DNA of 64,000 bases from Alentia gelatinosa (lineage: Eukaryota > Annelida > Polychaeta > Phyllodocida > Polynoidae): the NCBI GenBank assembly GCA_950022655.1, contig OX465580.1, forward strand, positions 46,374,028-46,438,027. Direction: 5' to 3'. Shown here piece after piece: positions 1 through 11,166 of the stretch (its first letter is position 1; each line of letters starts with the position of its first letter). The notes beneath the pieces are model-generated. The model made no database searches, was not told the origin of the DNA, and worked only from the letters and a program-made list of their open reading frames with translations. Made by a program: the position numbers and the translations under genes.

Positions 1-3000
1 CCTACACCGCCCGGGTGAGAACCTGAGACCTTACATTTGTTTCGGACGTTCCTCCAAAACTTGCGCCCGTAACCAGTTTCCTATGTCCACACAGAACCAC
101 ATGTATCACAGTAAATGTTACATTCAGAGGCACCAAAACTGCTACGTTTGTAGCAAGCATGTACACGTACACTTCAGAAGTGTATTCAACCTTCAAGAGA
201 TACTTATTTTAAAATCAGGGAGCCTGCTGGGTGGTGGTAGGCAGAAATACCACGTAAAAAAAGACAAGTTGAAATTTCAAAAGAGCAAAGGACTAGGTTA
301 AATTGCTCAGAACCACCAGCGAAACCCACCAACACACTCCCCAACGTCTCTACTATATGAAACAAATGGTTTTAGATAGCTAAGAACCTATTTCCTACAC
401 CGCCCGGGTGAGAACCTGAGACCTTACATTTGTTTCGGACGTTCCTCCAAAACTTGCGCCCGTAACCAGTTTCCTATGTCCACACAGAACCACATGTATC
501 ACAGTAAATGTTACATTCAGAGGCACCAAAACTGCTACGTTTGTAGCAAGCATGTACACGTACACTTCAGAAGTGTATTCAACCTTCAAGAGATACTTAT
601 TTTAAAATCAGGGAGCCTGCTGGGTGGTGGTAGGCGGAAATACCACGTAAAAAAAGACAAGTTGAAATTTCAAAAGAGCAAAGGACTAGGTTAAATTGCT
701 CAGAACCACCAGCGAAACCCACCAACACACTCCCCAACGTCTCTACTATATGAAACAAATGGTTTTAGATAGCTAAGAACCTATTTCCTACACCGCCTGG
801 GTGAGAACCTGAGACCTTACATTTGTTTCGGACGTTCCTCCAAAACTTGCGCCCGTGACCAGTTTCCTATGTCCACACAGAACCACATGTATCACAGTAA
901 ATATTACATTCAGAGGCACCAAAACTGCTACGTTTGTAGCAAACATGTACACGTACACTTCAGAAGTGTATTCAACCTTCAAGAGATACTTATTTTAAAA
1001 TCAGGGAGCCTGCTGGGTGGTGGTAGGCGGAAATACCACGTAAAAAAAGACAAGTTGAAATTTCAAAAGAGCAAAGGACTAGGTTAAATTGCTCAGAACC
1101 ACCAGCGAAACCCACCAACACACTCCCCAACGTCTCTACTATATGAAACAAATGGTTTTAGATAGCTAAGAACCTATTTCCTACACCGCCCGGGTGAGAA
1201 CCTGAGACCTTACATTTGTTTCGGACGTTCCTCCAAAACTTGCGCCCGTAACCAGTTTCCTATGTCCACACAGAACCACATGTATCACAGTAAATGTTAC
1301 ATTCAGAGGCACCAAAACTGCTACGTTTGTAGCAAGCATGTACACGTACACTTCAGAAGTGTATTCAACCTTCAAGAGATACTTATTTTAAAATCAGGGA
1401 GCCTGCTGGGTGGTGGTAGGCGGAAATACCACGTAAAAAAAGACAAGTTGAAATTTCAAAAGAGCAAAGGACTAGGTTAAATTGCTCAGAACCACCAGCG
1501 AAACCCACCAACACACTCCCCAACGTCTCTACTATATGAAACAAATGGTTTTAGATAGCTAAGAACCTATTTCCTACACCGCCTGGGTGAGAACCTGAGA
1601 CCTTACATTTGTTTCGGACGTTCCTCCAAAACTTGCGCCCGTGACCAGTTTCCTATGTCCACACAGAACCACATGTATCACAGTAAATTTTACATTCAGA
1701 GGCACCAAAACTGCTACGTTTGTAGCAAACATGTACACGTACACTTCAGAAGTGTATTCAACCTTCAAGAGATACTTATTTTAAAATCAGGGAGCCTGCT
1801 GGGTGGTGGTAGGCGGAAATACCACGTAAAAAAAGACAAGTTGAAATTTCAAAAGAGCAAAGGACTAGGTTAAATTGCTCAGAACCACCAGCGAAACCCA
1901 CCAACACACTCCCCAACGTCTCTACTATATGAAACAAATGGTTTTAGATAGCTAAGAACCTATTTCCTACACCGCCCGGGTGAGAACCTGAGACCTTACA
2001 TTTGTTTCGGACGTTCCTCCAAAACTTGCGCCCGTGACCAGTTTCCTATGTCCACACAGAACCACATGTATCACAGTAAATGTTACATTCAGAGGCACCA
2101 AAACTGCTACGTTTGTAGCAAACATGTACACGAACACTTCAGAAGTGTATTCAACCTTCAAGAGATACTTATTTTAAAATCAGGGAGCCTGCTGGGTGGT
2201 GGTAGGCGGAAATACCACGTAAAAAAAGACAAGTTGAAATTTCAAAAGAGCAAAGGACTAGGTTAAATTGCTCAGAACCACCAGCGAAACCCACCAACAC
2301 ACTCCCCAACGTCTCTACTATATGAAACAAATGGTTTTAGATAGCTAAGAACCTATTTCCTACACCGCCTGGGTGAGAACCTGAGACCTTACATTTGTTT
2401 CGGACGTTCCTCCAAAACTTGCGCCCGTGACCAGTTTCCTATGTCCACACAGAACCACATGTATCACAGTAAATATTACATTCAGAGGCACCAGAACTGC
2501 TACGTTTGTAGCAAGCATGTACACATACACTTCAGAAGTGTATTCAACCTTCAAGAGATACTTATTTTAAAATCAGGGAGCCTGCTGGGTGGTGGTAGGC
2601 GGAAATACCACGTAAAAAAAGACAAGTTGAAATTTCAAAAGAGCAAAGGACTAGGTTAAATTGCTCAGAACCACCAGCGAAACCCACCAACACACTCCCC
2701 AACGTCTCTACTATATGAAACAAATGGTTTTAGATAGCTAAGAACCTATTTCCTACACCGCCTGGGTGAGAACCTGAGACCTTACATTTGTTTCGGACGT
2801 TCCTCCAAAACTTGCGCCCGTGACCAGTTTCCTATGTCCACACAGAACCACATGTATCACAGTAAATTTTACATTCAGAGGCACCAAAACTGCTACGTTT
2901 GTAGCAAACATGTACACGTACACTTCAGAAGTGTATTCAACCTTCAAGAGATACTTATTTTAAAATCAGGGAGCCTGCTGGGTGGTGGTAGGCGGAAATA

Positions 3001-4605
3001 CCACGTAAAAAAAGACAAGTTGAAATTTCAAAAGAGCAAAGGACTAGGTTAAATTGCTCAGAACCACCAGCGAAACCCACCAACACACTCCCCAACGTCT
3101 CTACTATATGAAACAAATGGTTTTAGATAGCTAAGAATCTATTTCCTACACCGCCCGGGTGAGAACCTGAGACCTTACATTTGTTTCGGACGTTCCTCCA
3201 AAACTTGCGCCCGTAACCAGTTTCCTATGTCCACACAGAACCACATGTATCACAGTAAATGTTACATTCAGAGGCACCAAAACTGCTACGTTTGTAGCAA
3301 GCATGTACACATACACTTCAGAAGTGTATTCAACCTTCAAGAGATACTTATTTTAAAATCAGGGAGCCTGCTGGGTGGTGGTAGGCGGAAATACCACGTA
3401 AAAAAAGACAAGTTGAAATTTCAAAAGAGCAAAGGACTAGGTTAAATTGCTCAGAACCACCAGCGAAACCCACCAACACACTCCCCAACGTCTCTACTAT
3501 ATGAAACAAATGGTTTTAGATAGCTAAGAACCTATTTCCTACACCGCCTGGGTGAGAACCTGAGACCTTACATTTGTTTCGGACGTTCCTCCAAAACTTG
3601 CGCCCGTGACCAGTTTCCTATGTCCACACAGAACCACATGTATCACAGTAAATTTTACATTCAGAGGCACCAAAACTGCTACGTTTGTAGCAAACATGTA
3701 CACGTACACTTCAGAAGTGTATTCAACCTTCAAGAGATACTTATTTTAAAATCAGGGAGCCTGCTGGGTGGTGGTAGGCGGAAATACCACGTAAAAAAAG
3801 ACAAGTTGAAATTTCAAAAGAGCAAAGGACTAGGTTAAATTGCTCAGAACCACCAGCGAAACCCACCAACACACTCCCCAACGTCTCTACTATATGAAAC
3901 AAATGGTTTTAGATAGCTAAGAATCTATTTCCTACACCGCCCGGGTGAGAACCTGAGACCTTACATTTGTTTCGGACGTTCCTCCAAAACTTGCGCCCGT
4001 AACCAGTTTCCTATGTCCACACAGAACCACATGTATCACAGTAAATGTTACATTCAGAGGCACCAAAACTGCTACGTTTGTAGCAAGCATGTACACGTAC
4101 ACTTCAGAAGTGTATTCAACCTTCAAGAGATACTTATTTTAAAATCAGGGAGCCTGCTGGGTGGTGGTAGGCGGAAATACCACGTAAAAAAAGACAAGTT
4201 GAAATTTCAAAAGAGCAAAGGACTAGGTTAAATTGCTCAGAACCACCAGCGAAACCCACCAACACACTCCCCAACGTCTCTACTATATGAAACAAATGGT
4301 TTTAGATAGCTAAGAACCTATTTCCTACACCGCCTGGGTGAGAACCTGAGACCTCACATTTGTTTCGGACGTTCCTCCAAAACTTGCGCCCGTGACCAGT
4401 TTCCTATGTCCACACAGAACCACATGTATCACAGTAAATATTACATTCAGAGGCACCAAAACTGCTACGTTTGTAGCAAACATGTACACGTACACTTCAG
4501 AAGTGTATTCAACCTTCAAGAGATACTTATTTTAAAATCAGGGAGCCTGCTGGGTGGTGGTAGGCGGAAATACCACGTAAAAAAAGACAAGTTGAAATTT
4601 CAAAA
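1..4605. repeat. Tandem array of a 393-bp unit, about 11.7 copies
   Basis: Units start at 1, 394, 787 and so on to 4324, each exactly 393 bp, with no indels seen. The array runs off the left edge, so its full size is unknown. Copies differ at only a handful of sites and fall into two main types. Type A has CCCGGG near its start, GTAACC and AAATGTT. Type B has CCTGGG, GTGACC and AAATATT or AAATTTT. Unit 12 breaks off inside a run of A at about 4605, directly against the stop codon of the next gene. This is satellite-like DNA. Each copy has short ORFs on both strands, but I see no sign that they are coding. Confidence 0.97.
2752..4323. repeat. Two copies of a 786-bp dimer (higher-order repeat) inside the array
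   Basis: Units 8+9 (2752-3537) and 10+11 (3538-4323) have the same order: a type B unit with AAATTTT, a private AAGAATCT variant at its end, then a type A unit. The only difference I noticed between the two dimers is ACATAC versus ACGTAC near 3310 and 4096. The dimer appears to have been duplicated as one block, which is an early higher-order repeat. Confidence 0.8.
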
Positions 4606-4736
4606 TTTCAAACCGAGCGTAACTCCACCGGCGACACAATTTTGGCCAGGACTCTACGACGCTGCGTTCTGGGCAGACGCTTGATGGCAGCGGTGATGAC
4701 ATCGTATATTCTGGCTTTGTGCACCTCACCTGAGAG

Positions 4737-4777
4737 TTTGTTTGGGTAGTTTAACGTCCAATTTGTTCAATTAGACT
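4737..4777 (-). mobile_element. Ultra-short LINE-A insertion (3' tail only) with target-site duplication
   Basis: The 41 bp match the 3' end of the LINE-A copies elsewhere in the window (the block with GTAGTTTAACGTCC next to TTTG repeats). An 11-bp direct repeat, tcacctgagag, flanks it at 4726-4736 and 4778-4788. The element is antisense here, with its AAAC tail to the left. It is a severely 5'-truncated retrotransposition event lying inside exon 3 of the neighbouring gene. Confidence 0.88.
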
Positions 4778-5116
4778 TCACCTGAGAGTGGAAGAGGTGG
4801 CGTCGGTTGGGAAGTCGGTGTGGTGGGGGTGCGCACTGGTGGTGTGCGCACTGGTGGTGTTGTGCGCACAGGGTCCCGGTCAGGCAGCACGTCGGAGGCA
4901 ACATCCTGCCCTGTCGCTCCCTCGGGCACAGGAACAGCACTGTGTCGTTGGCTGACACCTTTCTGCAGGCCATGAAGCTTGGCCCTCAGCATAACATTCT
5001 CCTTCTCCACGCTCAGCCGAGCAGCCTTCGCCTTCCGCAGCTTGTAGTACAGAGCGGACTTACGTGGAGTTCTCGGGCCACTGGCCTCTATAGGCCTGCG
5101 GGGGGTGGAGGGGGAT

Positions 5117-5868
5117 CTGAAAAGAGGTTACATTCCAATTGACATCTAAACAAATTGTAAATAATTATTTATCTCATTTCCAGAAATATTGTTTAAAGTT
5201 GTTGTTTTTCCATTCCAGAAATAATCTCTAATTGAAAATAATATTACTTTCACTTGGTTCACTTATACATGATTAATTAATAGTTTAATCTATATAATTT
5301 ATGGGGAGATAATCTATATAGTTTATATATACATGAATTAGAAACCTCTTGAATTAGAAGAATAACTGTATGTCTTGTGTATTTATATAATTCACACCAT
5401 GCAAAAGCTTAACAAATACATGTCATGCAAATCGTGCATAGAATGCTTAAATGTCAGAATTAAAAACTCACGGCTATGCTGAGGTGACTTTTTTACTGGG
5501 GCGCCTTATTCTCGCAGCACCGTCGGACCACAGCCCTGGAAATCAAAAGAAAATCTACATCGAGATACATCTTAAAAGTAACATGCTCCCAACACCTGCA
5601 ATCTTGAACAATATGCACACTGGAAAAAGTTTACACTGTTATCTGTTCACATGGAGTGAAGAGATAAATAATAATATTATAATTGCACATCCATACATAA
5701 ATGTACATGTACGTGTAGACACAGCTTAACAATATGATGCACTCTCCCAACACCAATTCATTTCTACCTATCATGTAGCAGCTGCAGTACAGTGTAATAA
5801 ATCTACAATTCTAAATGTGTGTACATAGTAAAAAGTGACTACAAACTACATTAACATAGAATACTTAC
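5117..5868 (-). other. Two AT-rich introns around a 39-bp micro-exon
   Basis: 5117-5496 and 5536-5868 are AT-rich and full of stops in all frames apart from a short plus-strand ORF with no recognisable content. On the minus strand the left part has an acceptor at 5117-5118. The right part starts with a GTAAGT donor at 5863-5868. The micro-exon 5535-5497 lies between TTTCCAG and GTAAAA. No other gene is visible. Confidence 0.5.
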
Positions 5869-6126
5869 GCCAACTCTTCAATTTGGGTTGTCCTACTGGC
5901 AGAAGGTGGTGTTGAGTTGACGGCTGTGGTCCGAGGGGGAGGGGACTTGGGAGGAGGAGGGGCAGGGGCATTCCTGTAAAAGGTGAAGGGTTTGGTGGTG
6001 CAGGATGAGGCAGAGGGGAGGGGTGTGTCGGTGGAAGGGGTGGTGGGTTCTGGGGTGGTGGTAGCAGGGGCAGGGGGGGTGCAGGGGGTTGAAGGGGCTG
6101 GAGAGGAAGAACTTTTTTTTGTTTTT

Positions 6127-6372
6127 TTTCTTGTGGGTGTAGGTGTGGGAGAGGTGGAAGGGAGTGGGGAGGAATGTCTTCTTTTGGATGTGGGTGTGGG
6201 TCTGGAAGAGGTGGAAGGGAGTGGGGAGGAACGTCTTCTGGATGTGGGTGTGGGTGTGGGAGAGGTGGAAGGGAGTGAGGAGGTATGTCTTCTATGGGTT
6301 GTGGGTGGGGGTGTGGGAGAGGTGGAAGGAAGTGAGGAGGTATGTCTTCTTTGGGTTGTAGGTGGGGGTATG
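6127..6372. repeat. Minisatellite of about 54-60 bp coding for Pro/Ser/Thr repeats
   Basis: Four to five degenerate copies lie inside exon 1 of the minus-strand gene. In protein they read as RRxSSPLPSTSPTPTPT-like blocks. The plus-strand reading of the same DNA gives Gly/Val/Trp-rich ORFs, which are shadows. Confidence 0.85.
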
Positions 6373-6976
6373 ATCATGGCAGAGCAGGTGGGGGTAGGGG
6401 GGGATGGGGATCGAACTTTGGGGGGGCGTCTTCTTCTGGGTGTGGGTGTGGTGGAGGTGAAGGGGGTGGGTTGGAGACGAGCCTGTGGGAGAGTGGAGGC
6501 AGGGTTGGCGGAGGAGGAAGAGGGGATTTGAGGAGCCTGCTGTAACCGTCTCCGAATCCCACTCGTAAGAGTTTTGTAGAGGCCAACATTCCTTACACTC
6601 TCTTCCGAGTGGGACTCGGGGGGATTAACAGCAGGCTGCTCCACGGGGTCGACTGGGTCCTCCGTGGATGTGGCTGTCGTAGCAGCTGCAGCGGCAGCAG
6701 CCTGCTCCCGCCTGCGGGAGCGGTACCTCTCTTTACGCTCGTTGGCCTTAACCTGCTGCAGCTCCTGCGCAGCCACATCTTGGGAGGCTTTCAGTCGAGC
6801 CCAGCATTCCCTCTTCCTCGTCCGCTCTTTCTGAAGCCAAGCCGGGTCTAAACGCTTACGCTGCCTCCACTGTCGCACAGACTCCTTGTTGGGTTTGAGG
6901 GGCCTCATCCTGCTGGGGTCAGGTGGGGGGGGGTCTTGAGTAGAGGTTTGGAGGGCGGGGATGTATAGTGCTGAAT

Positions 6977-8388
6977 CTGAAAAAAAAAGAAATGGAAAAA
7001 CTAAGTCTGAGCATGAAAAAATGAGAAATAATGTGAAATAGAACAAGCCTAAAAAAAGTGAAATTTTTTTTTTTTACAAATTTAAAAACTGTGCTATATT
7101 ATTGTGTAGTATAATAATGCGCACCTCTACACTTATTTTGGTCTTCGTAATGCCATAGTAACAGTGCTATATTGAACATATTGTACAAAAGGGAACGTCC
7201 AAAACTTTACAAAACAACCCAAAACGTGCGAAAATTCAATTAATTCACAAACATAAGTACAAGACAAATATTCTACATTGTTTTACCTACAAAATGATAC
7301 TAAGCATGAGAGAATAGGTTTAAATGCAAGGTTGTAGCAGGCGATATGAATTTGGCTGGAACGTCCGAAATGTTTTGCCGGAACGGGCGTAAGTCTAACA
7401 CATATCAGAGTTAAATACACTCTAAACCTTTTAATACTTATAATCTAACTATTTCCCGCATAGAACATGTTAAGAAGTACATGTGGGTTGCAAAGTTTGA
7501 GAAATGCAGAGACAAATATTTGTGAAAGGCTCAGTTGAAAAGTCAAATTTGAAAAAAAGGAACGGGCGAAACCTTGTCAAACCCGTGTGGCCAGAACCCT
7601 ATCTCCGCAAACGACCAAATCTAAATGTGAAAAGCAACATGTTTTTTACACTATTAAACCTCTGCATGTTTCACACCGTGCACAGGGAAGGAAGAAAAGC
7701 ACATTTGATAAAACCATTGACATTGTTTCGCCCGTTCCATTTCTTGGGTTAGGTTCAAAGCTATCGACCCAAAGACAAAGAAAAACTCCCGTTTGTCGCC
7801 CAACCACCACGTGCGAGGAACAGGCACAAGTTGAAAAATGCCGAAATACCAAAAAAAGCAAGGAAACATTCACTAAATACATACTTCACCACTTTCTAGG
7901 GTACATACACCAAGTTTCGGACGAATTTCAGAACATAAAACACACAGATAAAGCAAAAAATAGTCAATATTTCGGAGAGAAAAAAATGTCTGCCTTACCT
8001 CATGTGGCGCTGGATGATGCAAGAGGCTGGTGTAATGGTTTTACGCGCCAATTCGAAAGTTATGGCGGAAGGAATGGTTTCCCCCAAAAAAGTTTCGGTC
8101 GTTCCGTATTTTCTGAAAATTTACAAATTCCTTCCTCACAAGTCCCCAAGAGATTGAATCTTTATGATTTTTAGGCAATATGCACAATAACATATACTTC
8201 AAGTGTAGAAAACCACAGAAGTGAATATTAATGCATTCCAGAAATATTGACAAAAACATCCGGTGTCACGGGCGAAAGGTGGTTCAGTATAAAAACAAAC
8301 TTTATATCAATTTAAAGCTGGGAATGTCCTACATAACATCCAGAAAACCGTTTTTAAATATATTAATTATTAAAGCTTTCACGGATGA
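6977..8388. other. AT-rich region without a convincing gene; recurrent GGAACGTCC/GGAACGGGCG motifs
   Basis: The region precedes the minus-strand gene. GGAACGTCC is at 7192-7200 and 7358-7366, GGAACGGGCG at 7380-7389 and 7559-7568, and its complement at 7729-7738. Related fragments lie near 8096 and 8267. A plus-strand ORF at 7587-8174 has no recognisable domain or splice context. On the minus strand a good donor (GAG/GTAAGG) lies near 8000 and could end a 5' non-coding exon of the downstream gene, but this is weak. Confidence 0.5.
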
Positions 8389-9279
8389 TTATGTACAAAA
8401 TGACCTAAATTCATGGGATTGTACATTCTGAGAAAATCTAGAGACCCAAGTACCCCCATCGATTTGTATACTCATTCCTTTCATTTTACTCACTACTCCG
8501 GGCAGTGCCGAAGCTGCGGCGTGTAGTTGTTGGATTTCTCGATAGGGTAATATCTCTTCTTCATCTAGGTCGTTTGCAAAGATCAGCTTTTCTAGTTGTG
8601 TGTTGACCAAGTTTTTCTTAAGCCCGTACATGTTTGCCTTTTGTTGACGGGTGACTAGTTTAAGTTTGATTGGTCTTGGCAGGGTTCTAGCATTGGCTGG
8701 GTCAGTAGGTAGTTTACCAAGTCTGAACGCTCCATGGGTGCTGGTGTAGTTGAATGTTGACTGTAGCGTTTTAAAAAGTGTTTTCATGGTTAGGTGCATT
8801 TTTTCATTCTGTACCTCAGGATAACCTTTTATTATAAGAGTGAGAGCCCTTGTTTCTTTTTCCCTCTGTGTTTTGTCTACTTTCAAATCAATGATCTCTG
8901 TTTCAAATGTATGCATTCTGATGTCGAGGGCTATAACCTGCTGTGTCACTGCCTCATTGCTTGCAAACAATTTGTCTAGTTTCAGGGTCATTTCATTTTT
9001 GATTTCTTCAGAGGATTTAGCATTGGCCTCAGCCTTTTGGAGTAGCTGTTCATTTTGTGATTCAAAGTTCTCTTGGAATTTGGCTATCATTTCAGTAAGT
9101 GAATCAATCGAGTAACCTTTGGGAGGCATGCCAGCCGCACCTGTAATCACTCCACTGCCGGTGTGTAGGTCAGCTTGTTGTTGGTTCAAAGTGCTCCTAT
9201 TGTCGCTCACACAGTCTCTATTGGGCTCCGTCGTAGTGCAAACTTCGCTTTTACTAGACCTTGTTATACGTGTAGGCAT
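8389..9279 (-). CDS. LINE ORF1-like RNA-binding protein (family G), coiled coil plus RRM-like
   Basis: The ORF is open from 9306, but the likely start is the Met of MPTRITRSSK at 9279, because the residues before it run into Ty3 DNA. Roughly residues 50-150 are Glu/Lys/Gln-rich and heptad-like (coiled coil). A hydrophobic segment with TLIIKGYPEV, then FRLGK and RPIKLKL, matches the RRM-like plus C-terminal layout of L1-type ORF1 proteins. Known homologues form trimers and bind the element RNA. No ORF2 follows; sequence to the left of 8389 is AT-rich and non-coding. It is therefore an isolated ORF1, lacking the rest of its element, with the Ty3 fragment directly upstream. Confidence 0.75.
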   Translation of the reverse strand: MPTRITRSSKSEVCTTTEPNRDCVSDNRSTLNQQQADLHTGSGVITGAAGMPPKGYSIDSLTEMIAKFQENFESQNEQLLQKAEANAKSSEEIKNEMTLKLDKLFASNEAVTQQVIALDIRMHTFETEIIDLKVDKTQREKETRALTLIIKGYPEVQNEKMHLTMKTLFKTLQSTFNYTSTHGAFRLGKLPTDPANARTLPRPIKLKLVTRQQKANMYGLKKNLVNTQLEKLIFANDLDEEEILPYREIQQLHAAASALPGVVSKMKGMSIQIDGGTWVSRFSQNVQSHEFRSFCT

Positions 9280-9299
9280 CAGAAAAGTTGCCAAGTAGT

Positions 9300-9780
9300 C
9301 CGTCAAGTGTAGTTAAATCCATCAGCCTACGCTCCGCTTCTCTCTGTGCGTGCACTCTACTCGGCAGCCATGAAGACGGTATGATGCTTTGTTTAGATGG
9401 GGATCGGTCTACATCAGCGGGGAACCTAGGCCGACGGCTCTGGTCTGCCCATGGGTAACTGCAGATTGTTCTGGGCGGGGTAGGGCAGCCTCGCTGGCCG
9501 GGAGACGCGATAACATGTCCACGCGAACATTGTGGCACCCATGTCGGTACTCTATAGGGGCTCTGAACTCGGCGATGAGGACTGCCCAACACTGGATTTT
9601 GGTATTCTATACCTCTGACAAGAAAAGGGACTTGAGGGGTTTGTCATCTGTGAAGATGGTAAACTGCGACCCCTGGAGGTACACCCGAAGTTTGTTTAAG
9701 GCGAAGATCACAGCATATGCCTCCTTTTCGATGGTGGCCCATTTTTCTTGGGCAGGGTTCAACTTCTTAGATATGTACTG
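9300..9780 (-). pseudogene. Ty3 RNase H, C-terminal part
   Basis: The minus-strand translation contains SKKLNPAQEKW, IEKEAYAVIFAL and FTDDKPLKSLF, the hallmark order of a Ty3 RNase H, followed by IEYRHG and VDMLSRLP of its end. It then passes into a linker with stops near 9400-9300. It is the continuation of the fragment at 11167-11540, cut off by LINE-B. Confidence 0.85.
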
Positions 9781-11166
9781 TTTGTTTGTTTGTGGTTTAA
9801 CGTCCCAGGGGACCCTGAGGGTATATAGGGACTATCAATGATTTAACTTTTCACTTTCATAGACTTATTTCAGTCAATTCTTTTCAATGTTTCAAATACT
9901 TTATATAAAATCAAAGAGATTTGTCTCTTTCAAAAACATGATGATATCTTTCTTTGGAATAGTTTCAAACAACATTTTCATGTTGTTACTGTTTTTCAAA
10001 TGCTTTCTTCTATTCTCTTGTACCCTTTTACAGTTCAGCAGGATATGCTCGACAGTGATGGGTACATTGCATGCTTGGCATATTGGGGGATTTTCCCCTT
10101 TCAGGAGATATTCGTGTGTAAGTCTGGAGTGACCTATTTTCAGACGGGTCAACTTCACCTGTTCACTACGACTTAATCCCCCACAGTTTCTCTTCCCATT
10201 CACAGTTGAGTGAATGGTATGTAGTTTGTTTCTTATTTGCTTGTTCCAGTCAGATTGCCATTTATTCATTGTCATTTCTCTTATTGGAGCTGTCATATCC
10301 GTGTGTGGAATTTTCACTGTACCGGGATGCAACTTCAGAGCTTTCTTTGCTGCTCTGTCTGCCTCTTCATTTCCATCAATTCCTATGTGGCTTGGTAGCC
10401 AGCATAGAACTATGTCTTTCCTTCTTTTCTTCAAAATGGAAATCCTCTCTCGAACTTCTCTTACCAAAGGGTTTGTCGGAGAGTATTGGAGGATACTTTG
10501 AAGACATGACTTTGAGTCAGAATATATGATGAATTTACGATGGTGTGAGACACCTGCCCAGTATAGGGCTTTCAGTATTGCACTGGTCTCTGCAGTGAAA
10601 ATACTGGCCTGGCCAGGTAATGCAGCAGTCAAATTACCATATGGTGTATGGACAGCAAAGCCCACTTTTTGTCCTTCTTTCGACCCATCAGTGTATATGG
10701 GAATGTACTCTTTGTGGTCCTTCTCTATCTTTTCCAGTTCAGTTTTGAACTGGAAAGTGCTAGTTTCACCTTTTTTGTTCTTACTTAGATCAAGAATAAT
10801 CCCAGGTTTTTCCTCCAGCCAGGGAGGTGCTCTTGATGGAGTTAGCTCCCTCAGATCATTGAGAGGGAGGTTTGTTTTCTCCAAGAGACTTCTGATAGAA
10901 GTAGCATATGGTGAGGCTACTCTTGGTTTGTTCTCAAATAGTCTCTGGTTATTCTTTTTGAATATTGTCTCATGTGTTGGGTTTCTCGAGTTTACCTTTG
11001 TCTTGATTGCATACTGTAGAGATAATGTCTCTCTACAGAGCTCAAGTGGTGGTATCAGAGCTTCTATTTCCAAACTCTTTTGGGGAGAGGTTCGGAATGC
11101 ACCAAGACAAAGTCTAAGGCCTTGGTTCTGGATTGGTTTTAGTCTGTCCAGATAGCTTTTGCTGGC
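9781..11166 (-). mobile_element. LINE-B copy 1, 5'-truncated, inserted in Ty3 RNase H
   Basis: The 3' tail is TTTG repeats at 9781 followed by the block GTTTAACGTCCCAGGGGAC. Its reading frame 11181-9901 covers the RT C-terminal thumb (SKSYLDRLKP), a linker, RNase H and the Cys/His tail. The first few residues (MRMST) belong to the Ty3 host. The element interrupts Ty3 between ITQRDNEDVDS and ISKKLNPAQ. A clear TSD was not found. Copies 2 (35445-36163) and 3 (63817 onward) share the tail. Confidence 0.85.
9901..11166 (-). CDS. LINE-B ORF2 C-terminal half: RT thumb, RNase H, Cys/His motif
   Basis: About 420 codons are open without a stop. RNase H motifs are in order: YTDGSKEGQ (first Asp), TAETSAILKAL (Glu), YSDSKSCLQ (Asp) and IDGNEEADRAA (last Asp). 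The conserved WLPSHIG precedes the last motif. The C-terminal CQAC...H...C (ICQACNVPITVEHILLNC) is a small putative zinc motif seen in all LINE-A/B/C copies here. RT catalytic motifs and endonuclease are missing through 5' truncation, so it cannot act on its own. Closest type: I/Nimb-like LINEs. Confidence 0.85.
   Translation of the reverse strand, partial: ASKSYLDRLKPIQNQGLRLCLGAFRTSPQKSLEIEALIPPLELCRETLSLQYAIKTKVNSRNPTHETIFKKNNQRLFENKPRVASPYATSIRSLLEKTNLPLNDLRELTPSRAPPWLEEKPGIILDLSKNKKGETSTFQFKTELEKIEKDHKEYIPIYTDGSKEGQKVGFAVHTPYGNLTAALPGQASIFTAETSAILKALYWAGVSHHRKFIIYSDSKSCLQSILQYSPTNPLVREVRERISILKKRRKDIVLCWLPSHIGIDGNEEADRAAKKALKLHPGTVKIPHTDMTAPIREMTMNKWQSDWNKQIRNKLHTIHSTVNGKRNCGGLSRSEQVKLTRLKIGHSRLTHEYLLKGENPPICQACNVPITVEHILLNCKRVQENRRKHLKNSNNMKMLFETIPKKDIIMFLKETNLFDFI

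Larger units (their letters stand above)
4608..6976 (-). pseudogene. Three-exon gene for a basic, proline-rich protein of unknown function, disrupted by a LINE tail
   Basis: I infer exons at 6976-5869, 5535-5497 and 5116-4608 on the minus strand. Acceptors are pyrimidine-rich TTTCAG or TTCCAG; donors are GTAAGT and GTAAAA. Phases agree across both junctions. The first Met in exon 1 starts MRPLKPNKESV, but the exon is open further upstream, so an earlier exon is possible. The protein has a highly basic N-terminal third (repeated RxRR/KER blocks), an Ala run, and a long Pro/Ser/Thr/Arg stretch built on tandem repeats. Exon 3 has a Lys/Leu-rich segment with KSALYYKLRKAK and a possible short coiled coil. 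A 41-bp insertion at 4737-4777 adds an in-frame TAA. Beyond it the frame is open again until TGA at 4608-4610, at the edge of the satellite. Function not recognised; it may be an orphan gene of a mobile element. Confidence 0.55.

Noticed and set aside
1..4605. CRISPR array
   Set aside because: Units are 393 bp with no spacers, in a eukaryotic context.
2..4684. Repeated 72-aa (+) and 64-aa (-) ORFs in every satellite unit
   Set aside because: They persist only because the units are nearly identical. The few variable sites change amino acids freely (C/Y/F, V/E/I), and both strands are open, so selection on protein is not supported.
5983..6851. Plus-strand Gly/Val/Trp-rich ORFs
   Set aside because: Antisense shadows of the Pro/Ser-rich minisatellite exon on the minus strand.
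7587..8174. 195-codon plus-strand ORF
   Set aside because: No recognisable domain, low-complexity AT-rich composition and overlap with the motif-rich non-coding region. Could be real, but nothing supports it.
9389..9841. 150-codon plus-strand ORF
   Set aside because: Antisense to Ty3 RNase H and running into the LINE-B tail.
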